Notes: generated by a model not told the origin, from the sequence alone. 64,000 bases of DNA from Nostoc calcicola FACHB-3891 (GCF_014697355.1 NZ_JACJRQ010000021.1:1-64000), one strand, 5' to 3'. Numbered from the stretch's first letter, positions 34,490 to 42,541 are shown. Numbers and translations: made by a program.

Positions 34490-34517
34490 GTAGGGTAGCA
34501 CAGCTGTGCTACCCTAC
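34490..34517. repeat. Perfect GTAGGGTAGCACAG palindrome
   Basis: A 28-bp perfect palindrome centred on the CAGCTG hexamer lies between ndhO and mutM, with arms GTAGGGTAGCACAG and CTGTGCTACCCTAC. Diverged copies are at 19345 and 23252. A loop-free palindrome of this kind can extrude as a cruciform. Confidence 0.7.
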
Positions 34518-34557
34518 GGTAAATCTATATGTATCAAAATTTTCGTTAAATAGCATA

Positions 34558-34617
34558 ACTCCCAATTCCTAACTCCTAACTCCTAACTCCTAACTCTTAA
34601 CTCCCAACTCCCCATTC
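34558..34617. repeat. Heptanucleotide repeat (AACTCCT)n
   Basis: Seven or eight AACTCCT/AACTCCC units end a few bases from the mutM stop codon. Other arrays of this family are at 34424-34452, 41488-41525, 42577-42630, 45401-45475, 46935-47072 and 61462-61494. Confidence 0.85.
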
Positions 34618-34618
34618 C

Positions 34619-35593
34619 CTACATCCTTTGACACTCAGGACAAAAGTGACTCGATCGCCCAGCAAGCCTAATCCGCATAATTGGTGTACCACAAACTCGA
34701 CAGGGTTCTCCAGCGCGGTTATAAACCCAGGCTACCCCCCCATAGTTGCCATTGACACCCTTAACATTCAGAAAATTACTAAAAGTCGTACCACCAGCCT
34801 CAATGCTGGTTTCTAAGACTTGAATTATCGCTGTTCGTAAATCCTCGATTTGCTTTAGCTGCAAATCGGTACACAACGTCTCAGGTAAAATTCCACTCTT
34901 AAATAGAGCTTCATCAGCGTAAATATTACCTAATCCCGCCACCACCGACTGATCCAGTAGGGCAGTCTTAATGGGACGGCGACGCTTTTGGAGTTTACCT
35001 GCTAGATACTCAACAGTGAATTCATCTGAAAATGGGTCTGCTGCCAACTTTGCCAAACCCGTTATGACACTTTCTACAGGAACACCAGGCGGAACCCACC
35101 ACATTTGGCCGAAGGTACGCTGATCCACAAAGCGTAATTCTTGGCGATCGCCAAAAAATAATCTCACTCGCGTGTGCTTGTGTAATGGTTCATCTCCATG
35201 CACCCAAAGTAGTTGACCAGTCATTCGCAGATGAACCCCTAGCCAACCGTGGGGAGACGCAAAGATAGGGAGACGCGGGGACGCGGGGAAATTTTTTCTT
35301 TCTACATCCTCGTTTTCCCGTATTTTCATATCGTCTAATTTTTTCTTCCCCGCGTCCCCCTGTCCCCGCGTCCCCCCGTCCTCTTCTAAAGGGGTGAGTT
35401 CAGCTAGCAGATATTTGCCGCGACGATGCCAAATGGCGATCGCATTGTTTTTAATTCCATCAATAAACTCACCAACAGAAAACGGGTAGGCGATGGTGCG
35501 ATCGAGCAACACATCTCCACCCGTAATTTTTTGGTTGAGGGTCAATTGATTTAGACCCCTCCGGACTGTTTCAACTTCAGGCAGTTCAGGCAT
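34619..35593 (-). CDS. mutM: Formamidopyrimidine-DNA glycosylase with in-frame insert
   Basis: MutM/Fpg removes 8-oxoguanine and formamidopyrimidines from DNA. The catalytic N-terminus PELPEVETVRRGL, the H2TH region (DQSVVAGLGNIYADE) and the C-terminal zinc finger (CRVCGTPI...CPECQ) are intact. The protein is 324 residues, about 45 longer than usual. The excess lies at residues 69-114, between YLLAELTPLE and GWLGVHLRMTGQLLW, and is encoded by a GC-rich hairpin repeat (35249-35392). The insert falls in a loop between beta-strands, so activity may be kept. Confidence 0.95.
   Translation of the reverse strand: MPELPEVETVRRGLNQLTLNQKITGGDVLLDRTIAYPFSVGEFIDGIKNNAIAIWHRRGKYLLAELTPLEEDGGTRGQGDAGKKKLDDMKIRENEDVERKNFPASPRLPIFASPHGWLGVHLRMTGQLLWVHGDEPLHKHTRVRLFFGDRQELRFVDQRTFGQMWWVPPGVPVESVITGLAKLAADPFSDEFTVEYLAGKLQKRRRPIKTALLDQSVVAGLGNIYADEALFKSGILPETLCTDLQLKQIEDLRTAIIQVLETSIEAGGTTFSNFLNVKGVNGNYGGVAWVYNRAGEPCRVCGTPIMRIRLAGRSSHFCPECQRM
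35249..35392. repeat. Hairpin repeat inserted in frame in mutM
   Basis: GGGGACGCGGGGAAATTTTT on the left pairs with AAAATTTTTTCTTCCCC- and CGCGTCCCC-type sequence on the right, so the segment folds as a long imperfect hairpin. It adds about 45 codons to mutM without a stop. GGGGACGCGGGGA units are a common intergenic repeat type in Nostoc-like genomes. Confidence 0.75.
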
Positions 35594-35847
35594 TCAAGCT
35601 GATTAAGCAAGCAAATTTTAGTATATTTGGGGACTAAGCAATTTAGAGATAACGTAGTGTGTAGACACCCGTAGGTGACCAAAACCATACTACTGAGGAG
35701 AAACCGTAAATACCCGCAGGGCGGCTTCTCATAGATTAAGGTAGGCTAAGAGCAAGGATAAAAGAACTGAAAGTTTCATATTTCAGACTTCATACTTGAG
35801 ACTTCCCTTCATCATCCCATTAAACAGTCCCCTTGTGGGTTTGCTGC

Positions 35848-36060
35848 TTATTTTTTAGCCTTAGCCTTTGGTGCTTCGACTTCTAATAGCTCGTCTGCGG
35901 CAAAGTTGTTGGTATTGATACCAGAGTAATTTACCTTTTCAAAACGGACAATTACTGGGTATTTGATGCCGCTTTGATCGACAGAAGCCACAGTTCCTAC
36001 ATCTTGAAACCAGTAGGATTCAGGGCGGAGAACACGTACTTTAGAGCCACGTTGAACCAT
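35848..36060 (-). CDS. psaE: Photosystem I subunit IV (PsaE)
   Basis: The 70-residue stromal/cytoplasmic-side subunit of photosystem I helps dock ferredoxin and supports cyclic flow. The SH3-like fold sequence RGSKVRVLRPESYWFQDVGT and FEKVNYSGINTNNFA is fully conserved. The KAKAKK tail is typical. Start ATG 36060 with AAGGGA upstream. Highly expressed in relatives. Confidence 0.97.
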   Translation of the reverse strand: MVQRGSKVRVLRPESYWFQDVGTVASVDQSGIKYPVIVRFEKVNYSGINTNNFAADELLEVEAPKAKAKK

Positions 36061-36177
36061 GATTAATTTCCCTTTTAGTTATCAATTGCCAATTTAGAGG
36101 GCTAATTGATTTCACTCTACAACCTGAAGGTCGCACCAAGAGGCTTTGTTAAGTTATTTGTCTGAATTGGGTGTAGG

Positions 36178-36345
36178 GTATGGGGCATGGGGACTCGGGG
36201 ATGGGGCATTAGGAAGGGGGAAAGGGAAAGGGATAAGGGGGAAAGGTTAAATTTATCCCTTTACCCTTTACCCTTTAACCTTTTCCCCTACCTCCTCATC
36301 CCCCTCATCTCCCTCATCTCCCTCATCTCCCCAATCCCAAATAGT
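36178..36345. repeat. Cluster of G-rich/C-rich inverted intergenic repeats
   Basis: GGGGCATGGGG, GGGGAAAGGTTAAA and their partners TTTAACCTTTTCCCC and CTCATCTCCC iterations fill the gap between psaE and the fibrillin gene. The AAAGGTTAAATTTATCCCTT region folds on TTTACCCTTTAACC. No gene is seen. Confidence 0.7.
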
Positions 36346-36414
36346 GCCTAACCCTTATTGACAAAGTTTTCGCGATCATGTACCTTCGTTCGCAAACAGG
36401 ATTTTTGCATCACC

Positions 36415-36999
36415 TTATGTTTTACTCAATACGAACACACTTCCCTCATTACCTCTACCGATTCGCAAATCGTTATCTATATAAGTAATATCTAACCAGC
36501 CTTGCTGTTGATTGTTGTTTATAGCAAGATCAATCCCCGGAAATTTTCTACCTGCTTCAATTTGTTGGATAAAAGTTACCGGAGAATTGTATTCTATTAA
36601 ACGTTGTAAGCCGATAATAGACCGCTCAAATTTTACTTGGACACGTTGGGATGAAACTGGCTCAAATTTGGCAGCTACGCTGACTAATCCTTCTAGATAA
36701 GGTAAGCCGTAAATCTCTGCTATGTTGTAAACGCTGGTAGTTTCTACCCGGATACACTGATAGATTTGACCTAGTTTGCACAAAGGTAGACGATCTAAGT
36801 TTAAAAGAGCCTTGCTGGTGGTGTATAGTAATCGCCAATTGCCATTTAGCAAGTCGTTAGCTTCCACCGGACGTGGTGTAGGATTAAAGCCTTCTAAGTT
36901 GGCGATCGCTGCTAAGATAGCCTGTTTCTGTACTTGGGTCGCCAATAGACCGCGATTTGTACCAGCGATGGCATCGATAAGAGCCGCTTTTCCAATCAT
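36415..36999 (-). CDS. PAP/fibrillin family protein
   Basis: The 194-residue protein belongs to the plastid lipid-associated protein (fibrillin) family, which binds lipids or quinones at thylakoids and plastoglobule-like bodies. The lipocalin-like pattern is seen: NDLLNGNWRLLYTTSKALL near the N-terminus and LDITYIDNDLRIGRGNEGS, the family C-terminal motif. ATG 36999 is preferred (AGGTCA upstream) over a TTG five codons earlier. The function in this strain is inferred only from the family. Confidence 0.88.
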   Translation of the reverse strand: MIGKAALIDAIAGTNRGLLATQVQKQAILAAIANLEGFNPTPRPVEANDLLNGNWRLLYTTSKALLNLDRLPLCKLGQIYQCIRVETTSVYNIAEIYGLPYLEGLVSVAAKFEPVSSQRVQVKFERSIIGLQRLIEYNSPVTFIQQIEAGRKFPGIDLAINNNQQQGWLDITYIDNDLRIGRGNEGSVFVLSKT

Positions 37000-37241
37000 T
37001 GTCTGTGACCTCAAAAATCACTCACTTTTCATCAGCATAAACAAGTTATTCATAACCTATGTGTAAAACCAAAAAAATTACTAATAACGACTTTCCGTAA
37101 ATCATCAGCGTATTAAATAAAAAATTTCTATCTGAATGCGGATTTCTCGACTCAAGGGTTGAAAGGATAACTAAATTAATCCGTGTCGAGTGATAGACTC
37201 TAAATGTCAACTTACGTAAACCTTTTCTTGTCTTCGTCGAT

Positions 37242-37481
37242 ATGTTGAACTCTCCATTACGTGAAGAACCCCGTAATCAACGAGCTGGTGTAATCCCCCT
37301 AAAGCAAGAATCCTCGCTCCTAGATTGGTTACAAACTAACGGCCGTCTCATTGCGCGTAACGTTCACGAACCGGATTTTCAAGATGATGAAGAAGAAATA
37401 GACTCCCTAATGGGTGTAGAAGATGGAATTGTGGATTACGACCTTGATGATGACGACGATATAGGAATTGCTGAAGATTAG
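37242..37481 (+). CDS. DUF3134 family small acidic protein
   Basis: The 79-residue protein begins LREEPRNQRAGVIPLKQESS and continues LLDWLQTNGRLIAR, the conserved block of the cyanobacterial DUF3134 family. It ends in a long run of Asp and Glu. No function known. It lies 79 nt upstream of mraY on the same strand. Confidence 0.8.
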   Translation: MLNSPLREEPRNQRAGVIPLKQESSLLDWLQTNGRLIARNVHEPDFQDDEEEIDSLMGVEDGIVDYDLDDDDDIGIAED

Positions 37482-37560
37482 TCTTTTATCTTGAGAAACT
37501 TGGCGATCTGCCTAGTTTCTGGTATTTAGTTTTATAAGTGTGGAGTGAAGAGAAACTTCT

Positions 37561-38664
37561 GTGGACGCTAAATTATCTCCTGAGCAAGGATTAAACATTT
37601 CTGGAATCGCTCTAGCCTCTTTATTAGCCGTAGGGTTAGGCACAACCGCATTTTTCTTGGATTGGATGGCGAATCGGTCACCCTGGCAAGCGATGTCGCT
37701 AACCTTGCCATTATTGTTGTGTGCCCTAGCTTCTGGTATTATGGGTTATCTAGTAATACCTGTACTACAAGCTCTCAAAACTGGACAAATAATCCGCGAA
37801 GATGGACCCCAAGCCCATCTCAAAAAGGCAGGTACTCCCACAATGGGCGGCATATTTTTTGTACCCGTAGCTGCGATCCTAGCCTGCGTATTGTCCAACT
37901 TCGCCACAGAGGTGCTTGCAGTTTCAGCGTTAACAATCAGCTACGGATTTATTGGTTGGCTCGACGATTGGCAAATTCTCCGCCGGAAGTCAAATAAAGG
38001 TATATCTCCCCGGATGAAACTGGCTTTACAGGTAGGTTTTGCCGTGGTGTTTTGTCTGTGGCTGATGTTTAATCAACCTTCTAATATTACAAATATAGCT
38101 TTGCCTTGGGTTAGCTTTACACTACCCTTAGGATTTCTATTTTGGCCTCTGGCAGGTTTTGTCCTAGTTGCAGAAAGTAACGCTACTAATTTAACTGATG
38201 GTATTGATGGCTTGGCAGGCGGAACAGTAGCGATCGCTCTTTTAGCCTTGGGTGCCCTAATCGCACCGACAGCACCGGGTTTGATGGTTTTCTGTGCTGC
38301 TTTAAGTGGCGGTTGCTTAGGTTTCCTAGCTCATAACCGTAACCCAGCCCGCGTTTTCATGGGAGATACTGGTTCTCTCGCACTGGGAGGAGCTTTAGCC
38401 GCTGTGGCCTTGTTGACAAACAGCTTAGTAGGACTTTTCATCCTTAGCGGTATCTTCTTCGTAGAAACTCTGTCTGTGATGGCACAGGTAAGTTACTACA
38501 AAGCCACTAAAGGCCCTGATGGCAAAGGCAAGCGTCTTTTCAAAATGGCACCCCTACACCATCATCTAGAACTAACTGGCTGGTCAGAATTGCAAGTAGT
38601 TGGAGTGTTTTATATCATCGCTGCAATTTTAGCTGCTGTTTGTTTAGCGATCGCACCATTCTAA
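37561..38664 (+). CDS. mraY: Phospho-N-acetylmuramoyl-pentapeptide transferase
   Basis: MraY joins UDP-MurNAc-pentapeptide to undecaprenyl phosphate to make lipid I in peptidoglycan synthesis. The 367-residue multi-spanning membrane protein has AGTPTMGGIFF, LTDGIDGLAGG (catalytic Asp region), FMGDTGSLALGG and PLHHHLELTGW, all diagnostic. Start GTG 37561. The last 15 nt plus the terminator region have been duplicated 900 bp downstream (39557-39815). Confidence 0.96.
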   Translation: MDAKLSPEQGLNISGIALASLLAVGLGTTAFFLDWMANRSPWQAMSLTLPLLLCALASGIMGYLVIPVLQALKTGQIIREDGPQAHLKKAGTPTMGGIFFVPVAAILACVLSNFATEVLAVSALTISYGFIGWLDDWQILRRKSNKGISPRMKLALQVGFAVVFCLWLMFNQPSNITNIALPWVSFTLPLGFLFWPLAGFVLVAESNATNLTDGIDGLAGGTVAIALLALGALIAPTAPGLMVFCAALSGGCLGFLAHNRNPARVFMGDTGSLALGGALAAVALLTNSLVGLFILSGIFFVETLSVMAQVSYYKATKGPDGKGKRLFKMAPLHHHLELTGWSELQVVGVFYIIAAILAAVCLAIAPF

Positions 38665-38689
38665 AAATTGTTGAAAAACTAATTTAAGA

Positions 38690-38720
38690 AAAACCACCCT
38701 CGAAGCTTCGGGGGTTATTT
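38690..38720 (+). terminator. mraY terminator
   Basis: ACCCTCGAAGCTTCGGGGGT forms a hairpin with a short AAGCTT centre and is followed by TATTTTTTATTTATT. A second copy of this terminator is at 39785-39815. Confidence 0.8.
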
Positions 38721-38797
38721 TTTATTTATTTGAATCAAAATCTTTTTATCTAGATTTACAATATGATATTTCTAAAGCCAAAAACTAAAGAATAAAA

Positions 38798-39181
38798 ATG
38801 ACAGTATATGCTCTAAATTTACCTGACCAATTGAAGCATGAAGTTGAGCAATTAGCCCAGAGTCAGGGCGTTTCCCTTGACCAATTTATTTTGTGGGCTG
38901 TAACAGAAAAAGTAAGTACCCTCAAGGCATCTTTTCCACAAATTGCTTATCGTCAGGGGACAAATGGACAACTTGTACCAATTATTAAGGGGACGGGAAT
39001 TAGAGTGCAGACTGTGGCGATCGCTTCTCAAAAATGGGGTATGAGTCCAAGCCAAATTACTAATGAGTATGAACTTACCGAAGCACAGGTAAGAGAAGCT
39101 CTAAGTTTTTATGCAGTAAATAAAGAGCAGATTGACGCGGCGATCGCTTCTGAGCAATCCTTAGAAATTGCTAATGGTTAA
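38798..39181 (+). CDS. DUF433 antitoxin (VapB45-type)
   Basis: The 127-residue protein has an N-terminal ribbon-helix-helix-like part (ALNLPDQLKHEVEQLAQSQG) and a DUF433 domain (about 55-110: IIKGTGIRVQTVAIASQKWG and the tail LTEAQVREALSFY). DUF433 proteins are antitoxins for DUF5615 PIN-like toxins. The toxin start lies inside its last codons, an 8-nt overlap. The pair sits between two copies of the mraY 3' end, a sign that it was inserted there. Confidence 0.82.
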   Translation: MTVYALNLPDQLKHEVEQLAQSQGVSLDQFILWAVTEKVSTLKASFPQIAYRQGTNGQLVPIIKGTGIRVQTVAIASQKWGMSPSQITNEYELTEAQVREALSFYAVNKEQIDAAIASEQSLEIANG

Positions 39182-39527
39182 ACTTAAGCTTCATCTGGAT
39201 GCAGATACCTCATCTAAATCGCTGCATTCAGCATTGGTGTCTAAAGGCTATGATGTGACTCGTACTCCAAATGACTGGATGCCCTTGGATGCTAGTGATG
39301 AAATTCAATTATTACGCTCAACTGCTCAAGGCAGATGTATCTTTACTTTCAACGTGAGAGACTTTATTGTTCTATCGCAAAAGTATCCTCAACATGGCGG
39401 TATTATCCTTGCTGCTCAGAATAGTTGGTCACTTTCAGACTTGATTGCGGCATTAGATAACCTATTATCTGACGCACAAGCAACAGATTGGGTTGGTCGA
39501 GTACATTGGCTCAATCGATGGCGTTAG
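39174..39527 (+). CDS. DUF5615 PIN-like toxin (VapC45-type)
   Basis: The 117-residue protein carries the DUF5615 PIN-like pattern. LHLDADTSSKSLHSALVSKG holds the first acidic residues, CIFTFNVRDFIVLSQ the second pair and GGIILAAQ the last strand. Members are thought to be RNases held in check by DUF433 partners. ATG 39174 is used; a TTG at 39168 is also in frame. The 39178-39181 overlap implies coupled translation. Confidence 0.82.
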   Translation: MVKLKLHLDADTSSKSLHSALVSKGYDVTRTPNDWMPLDASDEIQLLRSTAQGRCIFTFNVRDFIVLSQKYPQHGGIILAAQNSWSLSDLIAALDNLLSDAQATDWVGRVHWLNRWR

Positions 39528-39594
39528 ATATTTTGAAATAGCTGAATTTATGATGCGATCGCACCTTTCTAAAAATTGTTGAAAAACTAATTTA

Positions 39595-39772
39595 ACGTGA
39601 GTTCGACAGATTCCAAAGAACCCCGCTTCCATTCATCTCCCCGTTGGCGTTAGCCTGCCGTTAGGCAAGCGGGGAGAGGCTTAAAAACCCTAATTTTTCG
39701 TGCCAAACTGAGGATCTTATTGCCCCTCTCCGTCTCGGAGAGGGGTTGGGAAGAGGTTCATCGAACTCACGT
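39595..39772. mobile_element. MITE with 12-bp terminal inverted repeats and 7-bp target duplication
   Basis: The element starts ACGTGAGTTCGA and ends TCGAACTCACGT, perfect inverted repeats. It is flanked on both sides by TAATTTA (39588-39594 and 39773-39779). The interior holds GGGGAGAGG/CCCCTCTCC hairpins and no coding frame. The empty site is preserved in the mraY terminator copy at 38664-38690, so the insertion is directly provable. Confidence 0.85.
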
Positions 39773-39784
39773 TAATTTAAAAAG

Positions 39785-39815
39785 AACCCTCGAAGCTTCG
39801 GGGGTTCTTTTTTAT
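39785..39815 (+). terminator. Second copy of the mraY terminator
   Basis: AACCCTCGAAGCTTCGGGGG followed by TTCTTTTTTAT lies downstream of the toxin gene. It is a duplicate of 38690-38720 and now could end the toxin-antitoxin transcript. Confidence 0.75.
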
Positions 39816-39933
39816 AGCTTGGGGAGAGAACCACCAAAGCGGGTAAGTAACGCAAGGAGTTTACTCTAAGTGGACTCGTTGAACCAAGAATCCTCGCCCT
39901 TTTAGGGCGGTGGAGTGTCAATTGGAATCTGTA

Positions 39934-40626
39934 TTACTCCACAGAACCCCAAAACCAGTTGCCTACAGCACCGGGTTCCTTTTCACTTAGAAATTCTCTC
40001 TTAGCAGAAACAAACTCTTCTTTAGAGAGGATGCCGTCTCGATCGATATCAAGCTTGGAAAAAACAAAAGCTGATTTTTCAGCATCTAAGTCAAACACAC
40101 TGAAAAAGAGACGATGCTCTTGTTGTGATATCTGACCATCACCGTCTAAATCAACAATGTCAAATACAGTCTCTATTAAAGGGTCATTGTAATCTGGATT
40201 TGAAACAGCTTTCTCTATGCCCTGACAAAATTCTTCGGGACTTACCTTACCATCTCCATCCAAATCCGCTTTAGACCAAAAATTTTCCCAAACATCAAGC
40301 CACTTAAACAACAAATCTTTGTGAATCTCTGAACCAAGGTCTGCGCCACGGATGTTGGCGAACCTCTGAGCAAAAATCTCAGCATCTTCTTTCCCAATGA
40401 AGCCTGAATTATCGGCATCCAAACAGTGAAAGTGATGCAGTAACTTTTTTCTATGATATTCGCTTAACAATGCTTTTTTCTTTTGCTTACCAAACGTACT
40501 TACATTACCACAATAGTACGTAGTATTTATTTTGATAAATACCAGCAACAGCGCGAGAAGCGATCGCCCGAATGGAATAGCCTTTAAGATTTGCCAAGAA
40601 GCGTAGGCGTAGCCCGCCGCAGGCAT
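39934..40626 (-). CDS. EF-hand calcium-binding protein
   Basis: Four EF-hand loops are seen: DADNSGFIGKED, DLDGDGKVSPEE, DLDGDGQISQQE and DIDRDGILSKEE. This is the layout of calerythrin/sarcoplasmic calcium-binding-like proteins, and all loops keep the acidic ligands, so a Ca2+ buffer or sensor is likely. The first 45 residues are odd: they are encoded by a duplicated piece of moaB (40526-40570) and a GCGTAGCCCGCCGCAGGC-type repeat, so the true start is probably further in. No ATG or GTG is there; a TTG at 40470 is possible. Confidence 0.75.
   Translation of the reverse strand: MPAAGYAYASWQILKAIPFGRSLLALLLVFIKINTTYYCGNVSTFGKQKKKALLSEYHRKKLLHHFHCLDADNSGFIGKEDAEIFAQRFANIRGADLGSEIHKDLLFKWLDVWENFWSKADLDGDGKVSPEEFCQGIEKAVSNPDYNDPLIETVFDIVDLDGDGQISQQEHRLFFSVFDLDAEKSAFVFSKLDIDRDGILSKEEFVSAKREFLSEKEPGAVGNWFWGSVE
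40526..40570. repeat. 45-bp duplicated fragment of moaB
   Basis: The segment matches 41002-41046 inside moaB at 42 of 45 positions (TTTATTTTGATAAA and AGAAGCGATCGCCCG shared). It lies in the same orientation about 430 bp away and forms part of the apparent 5' end of the EF-hand gene. Confidence 0.75.
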
Positions 40627-40897
40627 CGCTGTCGATCTAGTTTAATGAAATTTAGATGAGCGATCGCCTTTACAACACCATCATTCCACCTCAGAACAAG
40701 GAATTACTAGCTCGGAACAGAAACGTTCTCACTTGAAATAAGAACATAGCTTTTTAGAATCCGGCTTGACGCGCACTTTCCAGTTCATTATCATTTCTTG
40801 TTTTACCTCCCGTCTGGCATCATCCTCACTAGACCAGGAAACGCCATACTAGCTTTTCAACGTTCTCACTTTCCAATCTCAACCTATTTAATTCACA

Positions 40898-41404
40898 TTA
40901 GGCGTAACGCATTTGACTTACTAAATGAGCCAGTTCAGGTAAAATCAGCTTTTCCATACCTAACCGCACAGCATTACTCGAACCAGGAAGTGAGAAGATT
41001 AATTTATTTTGATAAACACCAGCAACCGCACGAGAAGCGATCGCCCGCGAGCCAATTTCTTGATAACTTAAAAAACGAAATAACTCACCAAATCCCGGCA
41101 AGGTTTTCTCTAATAATTGTTCAATTGCATCATAGGTAGTATCTCTCGGTGCAATACCCGTACCACCATTGAAAATTACAGCATCCAAATTTGCAATTTT
41201 ACCCAGATTTTCTATCTGCTCTTGAATCTGTGTTGGTTCATCTTTAATAATCGCATAGACCCCTACAGCATAATTGGCAGCAAAGAGTAACTGCTGAATT
41301 AACTGACCACTTTTGTCTGTTTCGGGCGTGCGTGTGTCGCTAACGGTAACCACAGCACAAGTTAGCGTAATTCCAGGTGAGTCTGGGTGGGGTTGTTGAG
41401 TCAT
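40898..41404 (-). CDS. moaB: MoaB/Mog molybdopterin adenylyltransferase-type protein
   Basis: The 168-residue MoaB/Mog fold protein acts in molybdenum cofactor synthesis. Seen are VVTVSDTRTPETDKSG, the molybdopterin-binding NGGTGIAPRDTT and SLPGSSNAVRLGMEKLILPEL. Which of MoaB or Mog it replaces is not certain; cyanobacteria commonly use MoaB. ATG 41404 is preferred: an upstream in-frame start at 41467 lies in AACTCC-type repeat DNA and would add 21 non-conserved residues. Confidence 0.88.
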   Translation of the reverse strand: MTQQPHPDSPGITLTCAVVTVSDTRTPETDKSGQLIQQLLFAANYAVGVYAIIKDEPTQIQEQIENLGKIANLDAVIFNGGTGIAPRDTTYDAIEQLLEKTLPGFGELFRFLSYQEIGSRAIASRAVAGVYQNKLIFSLPGSSNAVRLGMEKLILPELAHLVSQMRYA

Positions 41405-41487
41405 GGGGAGGGGAGTGGGGAGTAGGGAGATGGGGAGGCAAGAGAAGACAAGGAGACAAAGGGACAAGGAGACAAGGGGAATAACTC

Positions 41488-41525
41488 TTAACTCCTAACT
41501 CCTAACTCCTAACTCCTAACTCGCC
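41488..41525. repeat. Heptanucleotide repeat (AACTCCT)5
   Basis: Tandem AACTCCT units lie between psb28 and moaB, with ATGCCCC units following at 41532-41546. Confidence 0.8.
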
Positions 41526-41552
41526 ACTCCCAATGCCCCATGCCCCTATATT

Positions 41553-41894
41553 CTATCCTTCGTTTTTACTGAGTCCAAGACCGTTTTCATCGCCATATCG
41601 CTGCATGAAGCGCAGAAAGCGATCCCATTCTTCGGGAGATTTCATCAAGTAAACTGCTTCTAATGCTTCTGGTCTTCCGTTGACAAATTTAGCTTTAACT
41701 TCACGGGTGATGATTTCGCCTTCTTCGTCAATCAGGTACATCCCGGTGATGTCGTCGGTGCTGGCTTGGTCTAGAATCTTGGGATTTTCAAAAATAAATG
41801 TTGCTGTGCCAGTTTCACCACTGCGCCCTCGCGTCAAACGCACGTCTGGAACTACTTCTTCGTCAACACCTCTAGAAAACTGGATTTTCGCCAT
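41553..41894 (-). CDS. psb28: Photosystem II assembly factor Psb28
   Basis: The 113-residue cytoplasmic-side factor binds the PSII assembly intermediate RC47 and protects it during biogenesis and repair. MAKIQFSRGVDEEVVPDVRL, GTATFIFENPKIL and the C-terminal EEWDRFLRFMQRY are conserved. Start ATG 41894. It lies between dtd and moaB with 100-nt gaps. Confidence 0.95.
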   Translation of the reverse strand: MAKIQFSRGVDEEVVPDVRLTRGRSGETGTATFIFENPKILDQASTDDITGMYLIDEEGEIITREVKAKFVNGRPEALEAVYLMKSPEEWDRFLRFMQRYGDENGLGLSKNEG

Positions 41895-42001
41895 GATGAA
41901 TGAATTTAAATTTTTGCGATCGTTAGTTTAATATTCTCTCATTAATTAGAACTCCACAGTCTAGAGGCGACTGTAATTCATATTTTTGTTAGTGTATATA
42001 C

Positions 42002-42454
42002 TTAAGGTGCTTCTTTTTCAACTACTAAAGTCACCGGACCATCGTTTTCGATTGTAACTTCCATCATTGCACCGAATTTACCAGTTTCCACGAGCAAACC
42101 ACTGGTTTTTAACTTGGTAACAAAACGATTATATAAATCTTCTGCTGATTGAGGAGCGGCTGAGCGATCGAAAGAAGGACGACGACCTTTGCGACAGTCA
42201 CCATAAAGCGTAAACTGGCTGACTACCAACAACTCACCGCCAATTTCTTGTACGGATTTTTGCCAGCGTTCGTCCCCTTGTTCATCAGGAAACAGCCGTA
42301 ATTCTAAGCATTTACGCACCATCCAGTCGAGTTCAGCATCAGTATCGCTACTGGCAATGCCTACAAGTAAGTTGAGTCCCCGCCCGATTTTACCGATGAT
42401 TTCGCCATTAACGATAACTTGAGATGATTTAACTCGCTGGATGACAACACGCAT
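42002..42454 (-). CDS. dtd: D-aminoacyl-tRNA deacylase
   Basis: The 150-residue DTD enzyme removes D-amino acids (and mischarged glycine) from tRNAs. The active-site SQFTLYGD (SQxxL motif) and NDGPVTLVVE (GPxT motif) that form the cross-subunit chiral proofreading site are both present. MRVVIQRVKSSQVIVNG is the family N-terminus. Start ATG 42454. Confidence 0.96.
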   Translation of the reverse strand: MRVVIQRVKSSQVIVNGEIIGKIGRGLNLLVGIASSDTDAELDWMVRKCLELRLFPDEQGDERWQKSVQEIGGELLVVSQFTLYGDCRKGRRPSFDRSAAPQSAEDLYNRFVTKLKTSGLLVETGKFGAMMEVTIENDGPVTLVVEKEAP

Positions 42455-42541
42455 AGGAAGTTAGGAGTTCAGGGGACGAAATGCGATCGCTATTCTCTCA
42501 TTTTCATCATTCAAAATCGATGCCACAACCAATAAAAAGTA

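Larger units (their letters stand above)
39557..39815. repeat. Duplicated mraY 3' end and terminator, split by a MITE
   Basis: 39557-39594 matches 38648-38686 (GCGATCGCACC then TTCTAAAAATTGTTGAAAAA). After a 178-bp insertion the match resumes at 39773-39815 with a second CCCTCGAAGCTTCGGGGGTT hairpin and T tract. The two copies flank the DUF433/DUF5615 genes as direct repeats. Confidence 0.8.
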
